From NCBI GenBank assembly GCA_031963465.1, contig JASSUG010000002.1:124001-188000 (forward strand): 64,000 nt of DNA. The letters run 5' to 3'. The position numbers were made by a program, and so were the translations under genes. Under the pieces are notes generated by a model. It was not told the DNA's origin and did no database searches. It saw only the letters and a program-made list of their open reading frames with translations. Shown one piece after another: positions 33,793 through 42,967 of the stretch (position 1 is the first letter of the stretch; each line of letters opens with the position of its first letter). This DNA is from Mycoavidus cysteinexigens_B (GTDB taxonomy: Bacteria > Pseudomonadota > Gammaproteobacteria > Burkholderiales > Burkholderiaceae).

Positions 33793-36498
33793 TTGACAAT
33801 GCCAAATCCCACTTCCCCGAGCACCATTCATCGTACCGACTACACTCCGCCCCCTTTTCTGATCGATACAATCGAACTGGAATTTGAGCTTGAAGCTGAG
33901 CGCACCACCGTCACAAGTAAGATGCAGCTGCGCCGCAACCCGCAGGCCGCCTACTGTCCTGAATTACAGCTAAACGGCGAAGCCCTTCAGTTGATTAGTA
34001 TCCACCTTGATGGCGTTGCCTACACCAACCGGCAAATAGATGAGGCAGGACTCACCCTCTATGATGTCCCCGATGCTTTCGAACTGACTATCGTCAATGC
34101 TTGCGAGCCTGCCAGCAATACCTCGCTGATGGGCTTATATTTATCAAACGGCCATTTTTTTACCCAATGCGAAGCGCAAGGTTTTCGGAAAATCACTTAT
34201 TTTCTTGATCGCCCAGACGTGATGGCGCGTTATACGGTAATTCTGCGCGCCAACAAAGCGGCTTATCCCATCTTGTTATCCAATGGCAATTTGCTTGAGG
34301 CGGGTGATTTACCTAACGGCAAACATTATGCCAAATGGCACGACCCCTTTGCCAAACCGAGCTATTTGTTTGCCCTGGTGGCGGGCCAATTGGTGGCCCT
34401 TGAAGAGCGCATCGTAACTCGCTCAGGCGCTCAGAAACTATTACAAGTCTGGGTTGAAGCGCATGACCTCGATAAAACGCGCCATGCTATGGACGCACTC
34501 ATTCATGCCATCCACTGGGATGAAGCGCGCTTTGGCCTTGAGCTTGATCTTGAACGTTTTATGATTGTTGCGGTCAGCGATTTCAATATGGGAGCCATGG
34601 AAAACAAAGGGCTCAATATTTTCAATACTAAATACGTGTTAGCCAATCCTCAAACCGCTACCGATAGTGATTACGCCAATATTGAGGCCGTCGTCGGCCA
34701 TGAATATTTCCATAATTGGACGGGCAACCGCGTAACTTGCCGCGATTGGTTTCAGCTAAGCTTAAAAGAGGGACTTACCGTATTTCGCGACCAAGAATTC
34801 TCAGCCGATATGGCGGCGGCAGGCGCGGTCAATGCTGCGGCCGCACGGGCAAGTCAAAGGATCGAGAACGTGCGTATTTTGCAGCAGGTGCAATTTGCTG
34901 AAGATGCAGGTCCAATGGCGCACCCTGTGCGCCCAGAAAGTTATGTTGAAATCAATAATTTTTATACCGCTACAGTCTACGAGAAAGGCGCTGAAGTCGT
35001 CCGCATGTATCAAACGCTGCTAGGCCGCGAGGGTTTTCGCCAAGGCATGGATTTGTATTTTCAGCGCCATGATGGGCAAGCGGTGAGTTGTGATGATTTC
35101 CGGCAAGCCATGGCCGAGGCGAATCAGCGCGACCTGGCGCAATTTGAACATTGGTACAGCCAGCTAGGTACGCCTTACGTTTTAGTACACAGCCAATATG
35201 ACGAAGCGGCCCGAACTTATATGGTGACCCTGGCACAGCACTATAAACCTGTACTGAATGCACCTCATACCGTACACGCGCCACTCTTGATTCCGTTTGC
35301 CATTGGGCTGGTCGATGCAAATGGGCAGGACCTTGCCTTACAACTGGATGGCGAAGACGCACCAGGCACGGCAACACGCGTGCTTGAATTAAGCCAAGCT
35401 GAACAAACGTTTCGCTTTATCAACGTGCAGACTCAACCCGTACCATCACTGTTACGTGACTTCTCGGCGCCGGTGATTGTCGAATACGATTACACTGACG
35501 ATGAGCTCATCTTTTTACTGGCCCATGACAGTGATCCGTTTAATCGCTGGGCGGCTGGCCAACGGCTTGTCACCCGCACTTTGCTTGCCCTCGCCCGCCA
35601 AGCCGGGCGTACCCAACTCACTGGCAACCAGCTTAACCAGTCGATCATCGATGCTTTTGGCCGCATCTTGCGTGACGAAACACTGACCCCCGCCTTTCGA
35701 GAACAGGTACTGACCTTACCGACCGAGACTTACCTGGCGGAGCAAATGGACCAGGCAGACCCAGCAGCAGTCCATACTGCACGGCAATATCTACGCACCC
35801 AACTGGCTAATGCTCTGAGTCACGACTGGTCCGCTACTTATGCGCGTCACCAAACGCCCGGTCTATATCAGCCAACACCTGCCGATATGGGACAACGTGC
35901 TCTAAAGAACCTAGCACTTAGCTATTTAAGCAACAGCAAGCAAAGCGCGCACGTGCTACATCTAGCGCAAACACAATATGATCGCGCCGATAATATGAGC
36001 GATCGTAGTGCCGCCCTTGCCGCTTTAATACATCTAGGTGGTCAGCCCGCGCAGGCAGCGCTTGCCGATTTTTACCAACGGTTTGAAAACGAACCGCTAG
36101 CAATTGATAAGTGGTTTGCATTACAAGCCACTCAACAGCGCACCGAGATCGACCTGATCAAGCTTGTACGCACTTTAATGCACCATCCTGCCTTCACATT
36201 AAAAAACCCGAACCGCGTACGCGCGCTTATTTTTAGCTTTATCAGCGGCAACCCCGCGCAATTTCACGCGACAAATGGCACAGGCTACGCACTCTGGGTT
36301 GAACAGGTGCTGGCACTTGATACGCTCAACCCTCAGCTTGCTGCGCGGCTGGCCCGCCTACTTGAGCGCTGGCGTAAATTTACCCCAGCACTACGCGAGC
36401 AAATGCACGCTGCGCTTGAAACAGTATTGGCTTCAGTACAGTCAAAAGACGTCCGCGAAATCATTGACAAAGCGCTGATATCTGCTCCAGCGAAATAA
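33793..36498 (+). CDS. pepN: Aminopeptidase N
   Basis: 901-residue M1-family zinc aminopeptidase that removes N-terminal residues from peptides in the cytoplasm. GAMENKGLNIF is the exopeptidase signature. The zinc site HEYFH near 303-307 and the Glu in SLKEGLTVFRDQEF complete HExxH-x18-E. A second Met two codons in is an alternative start. The 3' end overlaps the convergent hipA gene by 38 bp. Confidence 0.96.
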   Translation: MTMPNPTSPSTIHRTDYTPPPFLIDTIELEFELEAERTTVTSKMQLRRNPQAAYCPELQLNGEALQLISIHLDGVAYTNRQIDEAGLTLYDVPDAFELTIVNACEPASNTSLMGLYLSNGHFFTQCEAQGFRKITYFLDRPDVMARYTVILRANKAAYPILLSNGNLLEAGDLPNGKHYAKWHDPFAKPSYLFALVAGQLVALEERIVTRSGAQKLLQVWVEAHDLDKTRHAMDALIHAIHWDEARFGLELDLERFMIVAVSDFNMGAMENKGLNIFNTKYVLANPQTATDSDYANIEAVVGHEYFHNWTGNRVTCRDWFQLSLKEGLTVFRDQEFSADMAAAGAVNAAAARASQRIENVRILQQVQFAEDAGPMAHPVRPESYVEINNFYTATVYEKGAEVVRMYQTLLGREGFRQGMDLYFQRHDGQAVSCDDFRQAMAEANQRDLAQFEHWYSQLGTPYVLVHSQYDEAARTYMVTLAQHYKPVLNAPHTVHAPLLIPFAIGLVDANGQDLALQLDGEDAPGTATRVLELSQAEQTFRFINVQTQPVPSLLRDFSAPVIVEYDYTDDELIFLLAHDSDPFNRWAAGQRLVTRTLLALARQAGRTQLTGNQLNQSIIDAFGRILRDETLTPAFREQVLTLPTETYLAEQMDQADPAAVHTARQYLRTQLANALSHDWSATYARHQTPGLYQPTPADMGQRALKNLALSYLSNSKQSAHVLHLAQTQYDRADNMSDRSAALAALIHLGGQPAQAALADFYQRFENEPLAIDKWFALQATQQRTEIDLIKLVRTLMHHPAFTLKNPNRVRALIFSFISGNPAQFHATNGTGYALWVEQVLALDTLNPQLAARLARLLERWRKFTPALREQMHAALETVLASVQSKDVREIIDKALISAPAK

Positions 36499-37669
36499 AC
36501 CGCCGGCAAAGCTCAATATCGTTTGCTGATACATGGTATTGGGCAAAAACTTGCGGCCAGCGTTCTAATTGAAGGGCTAACTGTTTCAGCACCTCACTCG
36601 CTTCCGTCTTAGTGAGCATGAAACGGCCACAATCCGCCATCATATTAAAGAGCGTTGGCTCATAACTGCCTGCACCAACGAGCAGTTGTTGATATCTCAC
36701 GGCCTGTAGCTGGGGCTGAAGATCATACGCTGGAGCAAGCGTCCAATGCCCGTCCCGGTACAAAAAAGCATGATTTTTTTCATGGTCATCGGTGTTCTCC
36801 ATCAACACATTAAATGCCATTCTGAGAAAAATTTGCAAGCAATCTGCTTTAGGGTAAGCTGAAAACCGGCGTGCCGTTTCAGCGATATCAGAGTATGCCA
36901 TTGCGCCCTCTTTAATGCCTTGAGCTAACAGCAAAGTACGGGCGCTGGCAAAATGGTAGCGGCTACCATCGCTGGCTCGATCAAAACGCTCCACTAATAA
37001 AACGTTTTTGCCATGAATAGGAATGAGCTCCGATGCCGGCACTACGATGCCGCAGGCAGCGGCTAAGCGCAGCGAAGCATATTCAAGCGCACACACATCA
37101 GCTTCATCCCCATAGGCTGGAAACTTAGCTAACCACTTACGTCCACCTTCTTGCAAAATGGCTTTGGGGCGGGCACCACCGGCACTCGCGCCAGGTTGCA
37201 ACAATTGGCGTAAATGCTCAGTCATCGGTAGCTGACACTCAACAGCAGATGCAGCTTGCAATAGTTCTGCCAGATCTGCACAAGCAAAAACCTGCTGATG
37301 TCCAGCTTGGTAAACGGTTTCTGACAGTGAAAAACCAAGCGCACCAATCCTATCCTCACCGGCTAGCGCCAAATAATCAATCGGTGAACGCCGCTGCGGC
37401 TGAAAAATTTTATCAATAATTTGGCGACCCCAACGATCCGGGCCCGCATCCTCAAAGATCGAGTGTAAATTTTGCCCAGCAGGGGGGGCCAGCTGGCCTC
37501 GCCGCAATGGCAGATCAGGCGAGAGCGCAAACGCGTCCAGCCTAGCCAGATAATCAGGCAAATATCGAAACAAACAACGCCGCCCACCCAACAATTCAAG
37601 TTCACCGCAAGGTATAGGAGCACATGCGCCCTCAACATATACCCAAACAAAAAGCCGATTATTCATCAC
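36461..37669 (-). CDS. hipA: HipA-family kinase toxin
   Basis: 402-residue HipA-like Ser/Thr kinase. In E. coli HipA phosphorylates glutamyl-tRNA synthetase and stalls translation. Visible parts: GGARPKA at 164-170 (phosphate-binding loop), Lys182 in LAKFPAY, the catalytic NTDDHEKN at 292-299, and AYDLQP around 314-319 as DFG equivalent. No catalytic position is lost. Its start overlaps the end of hipB by 11 bp, so the pair is translationally coupled. The 3' end overlaps pepN by 38 bp on the opposite strand, which fixes the C-terminus. Confidence 0.9.
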   Translation of the reverse strand: MMNNRLFVWVYVEGACAPIPCGELELLGGRRCLFRYLPDYLARLDAFALSPDLPLRRGQLAPPAGQNLHSIFEDAGPDRWGRQIIDKIFQPQRRSPIDYLALAGEDRIGALGFSLSETVYQAGHQQVFACADLAELLQAASAVECQLPMTEHLRQLLQPGASAGGARPKAILQEGGRKWLAKFPAYGDEADVCALEYASLRLAAACGIVVPASELIPIHGKNVLLVERFDRASDGSRYHFASARTLLLAQGIKEGAMAYSDIAETARRFSAYPKADCLQIFLRMAFNVLMENTDDHEKNHAFLYRDGHWTLAPAYDLQPQLQAVRYQQLLVGAGSYEPTLFNMMADCGRFMLTKTEASEVLKQLALQLERWPQVFAQYHVSANDIELCRRFISLEQISALCQ

Positions 37670-37988
37670 GCACTTCCGTTGATTTTGGCTCTAACCTACG
37701 CAGCTCCAATAATAAAGCTGTCTCATCATTGAATGGATCCGCGATCTCGCTCAGAAATGCAAGCCGCCCAATGAGCCACAGCGCCATTGCATAAATCGCG
37801 ATAGAAACAGTCGGGTCGCCTCGCTCCATTTTGCGTAAAGTCGGGATTGACACTTGCATTCTCTCTGCAAACGAAGCCAGCGTCTCTTTGCGGCGTTTAC
37901 GCGCAATGCGCAAATTTTGGCCCAATTCGCCCAAGCTGCGAGCAACAGGCGCAGGGAGCATGGAAGCGGCGGTAGATCGTCTAGACAT
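37659..37988 (-). CDS. hipB: HipB-family XRE antitoxin/repressor
   Basis: 109-residue helix-turn-helix protein of the XRE/HipB type (LGQNLRIARKRRKETLASFAER, then VSIPTLRKMERGDPTVSIAIY). It should bind HipA and repress the operon. The ATG at 37988 is preferred over an upstream alternative because the left arm of a 12-bp palindrome ends one base before it, leaving almost no leader. The frame upstream of that runs through the operator. Confidence 0.88.
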   Translation of the reverse strand: MSRRSTAASMLPAPVARSLGELGQNLRIARKRRKETLASFAERMQVSIPTLRKMERGDPTVSIAIYAMALWLIGRLAFLSEIADPFNDETALLLELRRLEPKSTEVRDE

Positions 37989-37989
37989 A

Positions 37990-38034
37990 GAAACAATAGT
38001 TACTCTTTTTATTATAAAAAGCAACTATTGTTTC
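37990..38034. promoter_or_regulatory. hipBA promoter/operator with 12-bp perfect palindrome
   Basis: GAAACAATAGTT (37990-38001) and AACTATTGTTTC (38023-38034) are perfect inverted arms with a 21-bp centre that contains a minus-strand TATAAT (38011-38016). Binding of HipB to both arms would cover the promoter and the start of the mRNA. No good -35 is visible. Confidence 0.72.
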
Positions 38035-38156
38035 TTTTTATACCATGAATAAATAAACCACCCGGATCGGATCTTGGTATGTATAACCTTATCAAACCAG
38101 ACACAATAGTCATAAAATGAGATTTGAAAAAGCAGAGTAGTCGCTTAGGGGTACAT

Positions 38157-40814
38157 TTAGACGACAGTATGGAGGTTAGGTTTGAACATCGCTTTCCGTT
38201 TACTTGCCTTATCTGCGCTGCGATTCTCAATCTGTAAACGCCAAGTTTCAAGCTTCATGATGTCGGCCAGAAGTTCGTCGGGTTCAGGCACAGCAACACC
38301 GCCCATGCATGCCTTGTCATGTAAATACTTTGAACACTTGCTCATACCAGCGTTAACCCTAGCATGGTCTTCATCCTCCACTACCACGCCGGCCAATCGC
38401 TGTGTTTCAACCCCCTTGCGAAAACGCAAGATGACCTTGCGCAATAATACCTCTTCTACAGCGCGCTCCCAGGCCATACGCAGTTGGCAATAGGCTTCGA
38501 CAGTTTGCTTTCGTTGCTCCTGCTCCTCGCCATCTTTGTGCAGCTTGGCTATAGATTGTTGCTGCTTCTTTAGATCGCAGATACGCTGTTTCACGTTCTT
38601 ACCTTGAAAAGGAAGATCTGAGGCAACAACACCAAAACCTTCAGTTCGTCGGTTCAGGCTTTGAGTAGCAATCGGCACTCCGGCTAGATTGGCTTCCTCG
38701 ACCAAGAGACAAAGAAAATAGATGTCATGGGTAAATACAATGACTTGGCGATGCGCAGCTTCTAGCGCCAGCCTTTCGGCTACACGCTCACGGCGAAGAT
38801 GGTCGAGCGAGGAAACTGGATCATCAAACACGATACCGCCTTTGCCAGCACTCAAGGCAATTTCTGCCAAAAACGATCCGATAGCAATCGCACGCTGCTC
38901 ACCTTCACTCAGAATACCAATTGAACTTCTACTCTTATTATCAATTGGACTGCTACCCTGAGGAAATTCTAACTTGAGCTTGTGCAATACTTTGCCATTG
39001 GTTGATCGACTTTTCACTGAAACCCAGAGAGAATCAACACATAGCGCCTTGAATTCGTGATTAAGCGCCCGGACCAGTTCCTTGGAAATGGCCTTCGTCG
39101 CCAACTCTGATGCCTTTAGAGAAATAGCCCGGGTACTGACAGCTGACTTGCATTGCCTAAGTTTGGCTTGGTGGACGAGACGAGAAACGGTAGTAACAAC
39201 AACGTCTCTGACCTGACGCAATCTAACTCGCGCGTCAAGCTCACTAAACTGTTTCTGCAATACAACTCGCACTTGCTCGTTAGACGCCTTTTCCAACATT
39301 TCAGCTTCTGCATTCAGTTTATCTGCAAGAGCTTTCAGCCTAACTGTAGGGTTGGCCAATTCTTGATCTGTGCCATCCCATTGGTCTGAATTAATCGCCG
39401 CCTTGACTGCCGCTTGGCGCAAGGACAGGGCTTGCTCGAACGCCCGAGTATCCGCTGCAAGCTGCACATCAATAGCTTCAATCTCGCTATATACCACATC
39501 GTCTAGACTCAACGTTAAAGCGTGCGTGATGAACAACCTGTATTCTTCATATAAGGCCTTGCGGCGTTTTTGCGAGGTCTCTTCGGCTTCCTGCCGTATG
39601 AATGCCTCAAAACGAAGCAAGCGTGCAGCACCCTCCACAAGGGGCTGCTGGCAGAGTGGGCAAGGTGCATCTTCATCCAACTCTGGAAATTTCCTATCTG
39701 GATGCGATTCGATAGCGAACTTGCGGGCGGCTTCAAATAATTCCCGCCATGCCTCGCCACCTGTTCCCGGGAGCAAATTCCCATCCTCCTTGAATTGCTG
39801 GGCAGCAAATTCGGCCGCAGCCTTTGCAGTACGATAGCTATTCGCCAAGGCCCGCAATGTGGCAACTGCCGTCTGACACACCAATCGCCCCTTGCTGTCC
39901 GCATTTGCAGAAACGGTAGCAATACGGCGTGCACACAAACGCAATTGAGTCGCTTTTTCCTTCGGACTATTTTCCTTCAAGCTCCTATCCAACTCAACGT
40001 GCTTAGCCAATTCATTAGGCGTCAGTATTGCCAGCGCGTCTATCTGTGCCGTTGTTGTTTTGTCAGAAAGGGAAGAAATTAGCTTGCCGACCGCTGTGTC
40101 GCCTCGCAGTAAAGCAAATACGTTAAGGTCGGGCTCTAGTTGATTATATTCTGCCTCAATCAAGTCCTCCAATTGCTGGCAAGTTCTTGCAAGTCCTTCA
40201 AAAATATCAAGTCCGTAAGGTACGTATGAAAAATCATTTTCGTTATCGAGGTAGACACGGGCACAGCGCGAATCAAAAATCGCGAGTGAGGACAATTCAG
40301 TAGGAGCTGGTTTATCGTTGGTCCAAGTTACATCTTGTACAACATCATCGACAGTGATCTCGAAGACGGCTTCAGCAGCGCTAGCTTTGCCAGGCGGCAG
40401 ATTGAAATTTGGGTGAATCGCGTCCGCCTGGTCTCGAGCACGACAAGCACGCTTGAGCACACGCGAATATCCAGATTTACCAGAGCCGTTGTCCCCGTAA
40501 ATCACAGTCAGCCCATCAGAGCTAAAGGACAGGCACTGATTCTCAGCAATTGCGTTCACGTTCCGTAAATTCTTCATCGCACGCAACTTGACATGCATAG
40601 AACTCTTTACTTGAGCGGGAATTTGATCAGCCGTAAGCGGCTGTGGCGTGCGATTCTTGGGGTCTGGAATTCCATGAGTGGCCTTTAGCAGCGCAAACAA
40701 GTCGTCAGAATCATCGGTAGTCAACGCTGACTTTGCGAGCAACCTAGCAACCGCATCACTTTGCCATTCAGGTAGCCCCTTGGTCCAACTCAATATCTCT
40801 TGCAAAAGCGACAT
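38157..40814 (-). CDS. SMC/RecN-like AAA ATPase with Cys-x-x-Cys hook (AAA_13-like)
   Basis: 885-residue ABC-class ATPase. Walker A YGDNGSGKSG is near 106-115. Long charged helical segments in the middle are interrupted by CPLCQQPL near 384, a possible zinc-hook or zinc-binding turn. The signature LSEGEQRAIAIGSFLAEI is near 635 and Walker B GGIVFDDPVSSLD near 665, with the switch His in FTHDIYF. It resembles the AAA_13 group, which includes the anticodon nucleases PrrC and RloC, and similar genes are frequent in defence islands; no C-terminal nuclease was recognised here. The gene is alone, next to hipBA. A defence role is inference. Confidence 0.72.
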   Translation of the reverse strand: MSLLQEILSWTKGLPEWQSDAVARLLAKSALTTDDSDDLFALLKATHGIPDPKNRTPQPLTADQIPAQVKSSMHVKLRAMKNLRNVNAIAENQCLSFSSDGLTVIYGDNGSGKSGYSRVLKRACRARDQADAIHPNFNLPPGKASAAEAVFEITVDDVVQDVTWTNDKPAPTELSSLAIFDSRCARVYLDNENDFSYVPYGLDIFEGLARTCQQLEDLIEAEYNQLEPDLNVFALLRGDTAVGKLISSLSDKTTTAQIDALAILTPNELAKHVELDRSLKENSPKEKATQLRLCARRIATVSANADSKGRLVCQTAVATLRALANSYRTAKAAAEFAAQQFKEDGNLLPGTGGEAWRELFEAARKFAIESHPDRKFPELDEDAPCPLCQQPLVEGAARLLRFEAFIRQEAEETSQKRRKALYEEYRLFITHALTLSLDDVVYSEIEAIDVQLAADTRAFEQALSLRQAAVKAAINSDQWDGTDQELANPTVRLKALADKLNAEAEMLEKASNEQVRVVLQKQFSELDARVRLRQVRDVVVTTVSRLVHQAKLRQCKSAVSTRAISLKASELATKAISKELVRALNHEFKALCVDSLWVSVKSRSTNGKVLHKLKLEFPQGSSPIDNKSRSSIGILSEGEQRAIAIGSFLAEIALSAGKGGIVFDDPVSSLDHLRRERVAERLALEAAHRQVIVFTHDIYFLCLLVEEANLAGVPIATQSLNRRTEGFGVVASDLPFQGKNVKQRICDLKKQQQSIAKLHKDGEEQEQRKQTVEAYCQLRMAWERAVEEVLLRKVILRFRKGVETQRLAGVVVEDEDHARVNAGMSKCSKYLHDKACMGGVAVPEPDELLADIMKLETWRLQIENRSADKASKRKAMFKPNLHTVV

Positions 40815-41162
40815 GACTTCCCCCCATATACATGCCTACTGTTTTGATTTAACTAAAGCTCGAAGCTAGCTTAAGTCTTGCGCCCCGAAGCAGGTATCTT
40901 ACAATCTGAGGACAACATTGGCCACAGTCCTCTTTGGGCACAGTGAGTCTCCTTAAACGCTTCGTACAACTCTTTCCCTATCCGGACGCACATTCCAAAT
41001 GCTTTTGAGCAATCTCTCGGCACGATAGCATATGGGCACTACATTTTTGTATCTATTTAGCCACTTCCACGTTAACCTCTTCGCCAGTACGCTCTCTCTC
41101 ATTCTGGACGAACTGGCGCGTGCTACCAAACGCTTACAAATTGACTCCCGTCCCAAAATACG
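40815..41162 (+). other. 348-bp stretch without recognisable gene
   Basis: Between the SMC-like gene and the metR remnant I find no convincing start, ribosome site or known domain. A 67-codon minus-strand frame (40953-41156) has an arginine-rich composition but no family resemblance. The stretch is probably decayed DNA from the deletion that truncated metR. Confidence 0.4.
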
Positions 41163-41486
41163 TATTGGGATGAAACTTTAATCAACTACCCCATACCGGA
41201 CGGCATCGAACCTAAAAGGCGCACGTCTGAATTGACCGTTGCTATCTTGCAACTGGTTGCTAGCCGACGCGGGATTGCTGCGTTACCCTGCTGGGCAGTA
41301 GCAGCTTATCTGGAAAAATGCTACGTTAGCGCACAACCAATCGTCGCGCATAATGGTGAGTTGCTGGCTGGTGAGCTTTATGCAGCAGCACTGCCAGTGC
41401 TCTCGGCACAACCCTATATGCGGGAATTTGTGCCAATCATGCGCGCAACGAGCCTCGTGAATCTACCTGCGATTGAATTGCTTTAA
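41163..41486 (+). pseudogene. metR: C-terminal fragment of a MetR-like LysR regulator
   Basis: The open frame from 41163 reads YWDETLINYPIPDGIEPK and then LTVAILQLVASRRGIAALPCWAV and MRATSLVNLPAIELL, the C-terminal effector-domain half of LysR-family MetR. There is no DNA-binding N-terminus; an in-frame TGA lies at 41142-41144 and nothing upstream resembles LysR. TTG at 41232 could start an 84-residue peptide but it could not act as a regulator. MetR normally activates methionine synthesis genes with homocysteine as co-effector. Confidence 0.7.
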
Positions 41487-41504
41487 TACAGTAAAAGAAC
41501 ACAC

Positions 41505-42851
41505 ATGAAGACGATTCGAAATCTGGCTGCTGAATTGCAAAGCGGACGTACTACGAGCGTACGCCTGATTGAAGACGCCCTCACGCGCATCGATGCCCAC
41601 CGTCGTGGCGGCGGCAGTGCTTGGATCCACGTCAACGCAGAGCATGCACTAGCCGCGGCACACGCAGCCGATGCTGCGCGCGCGGTCGGTTATGCGCCAT
41701 CGCTGTTGGCCGGCTTGCCAGTTTCGATTAAAGATCTGTTTGATATCGCCGGGCAAATTACGACAGCCGGTTCGCGCGCGTTAATGGATGCGCCGCCGGC
41801 CACCTCAGATGCACCCGCAGTCGCCCGCCTGCGAGCTGCGGGTGCCATTTTGCTTGGCCGTACGAATATGAGCGAATTTGCTTATTCCGGACTCGGCCTC
41901 AATCCACATTATGGCAACCCCTGCACGCCTCATCACCCAAACCGCGTAGCGGGAGGTTCAAGTGCCGGCGCTGCCGTTTCTGTGGCGGGCGAAATGGCTG
42001 TTGCTGCACTAGGTACCGATACCGGCGGCTCAATTCGAGTGCCCGCAGCATTTTGCGGACTGACTGGCTTTAAGCCAACCGCCAAGCGCATTCCTATGGC
42101 GGGCGCCATACCGCTTTCTCCATCGCTTGATTCAGTTGGGCCGCTCGCCCCGTCGGTTGACTGCTGTGCGATTTTCGATGCTGTACTAGCCGGCCAAGCG
42201 CCCTCTTCAATTGAGACCCGCGCAGCCAATATTAATGGCTTACGCTTTTACGTCACCGACGATTACGTCGGTGACAGTCTAGACGATGTCGTCAGCACAG
42301 CTTTTCAAGCAGCGCTTGAGGCATTAGGCCAAGCAGGCGCGCATATCGTACAATTTTCTTTTCCTGAATTATTTGAGCTTAGCCAAATTAATGCCAAAGG
42401 GGGTCTGGTTGCAGCCGAAGCCTGGGCTTGGCATCGGCCACTCTTTAAGCGCGCTGGCGCAAGCTATGACCCGCGGGTTGCCGCCAACATTCGCAAAGGC
42501 GAAACCCATACCGCGGCCGACTACCTTGATGTACTCGCCGGACACCAGCGCTTACAAGCGGCAGCTCGGCAGCGTTTAGAAGATGCAGATGCATGGCTGA
42601 TGCCGACAGCAGCTATCGCACCGCCACCGTTAGCGCCGCTCATCCATGACGACGCTTTATTTTTTTCAACCAATACGCTGGCCTTGCGCAATGCCCGCAT
42701 CACTAATATCTTGGACGGTTGCGCACTCACTCTACCCTGCCAGCTAGCCGGAGAGCTAGCGGTCGGACTGTCAGTGTGCGGCTTCGCACATAGCGACGCG
42801 CGGATCATCCGTATCGCCCGCGCAATCGAAGCGGTGCTTGCTGCCCGCTAA
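41505..42851 (+). CDS. Amidase signature family protein
   Basis: 448-residue amidase of the Ser-cisSer-Lys class. Lys76 (VSIKDLFD), Ser152 (GGSSAGAAVS) and Ser176 (TDTGGSIRVPAAF) are the catalytic triad, within the glycine/serine-rich amidase signature. The enzymes hydrolyse carboxamides; the substrate cannot be told from sequence. Related AtzF-, GatA- and indole-acetamide-type enzymes share the fold, but there is no GatB or GatC next to it. The gene ends 116 bp before an MFS transporter, so the pair may take up and hydrolyse an amide, as inference. Confidence 0.87.
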   Translation: MKTIRNLAAELQSGRTTSVRLIEDALTRIDAHRRGGGSAWIHVNAEHALAAAHAADAARAVGYAPSLLAGLPVSIKDLFDIAGQITTAGSRALMDAPPATSDAPAVARLRAAGAILLGRTNMSEFAYSGLGLNPHYGNPCTPHHPNRVAGGSSAGAAVSVAGEMAVAALGTDTGGSIRVPAAFCGLTGFKPTAKRIPMAGAIPLSPSLDSVGPLAPSVDCCAIFDAVLAGQAPSSIETRAANINGLRFYVTDDYVGDSLDDVVSTAFQAALEALGQAGAHIVQFSFPELFELSQINAKGGLVAAEAWAWHRPLFKRAGASYDPRVAANIRKGETHTAADYLDVLAGHQRLQAAARQRLEDADAWLMPTAAIAPPPLAPLIHDDALFFSTNTLALRNARITNILDGCALTLPCQLAGELAVGLSVCGFAHSDARIIRIARAIEAVLAAR

Positions 42852-42967
42852 GCCGCCCCTCAATCGTCTTTTTGAAGAACCTCTACAGAGTCTAATTTTA
42901 AATTGAAGTTTTTTTAAACTAGAAGCGACGAGTGCATTAAAAACACGACACTTAAGGAGCAAAAGAG

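Noticed and set aside
40953..41156. 67-codon arginine-rich minus-strand frame
   Set aside because: No ribosome site, no recognised motif, and located in a decayed stretch.
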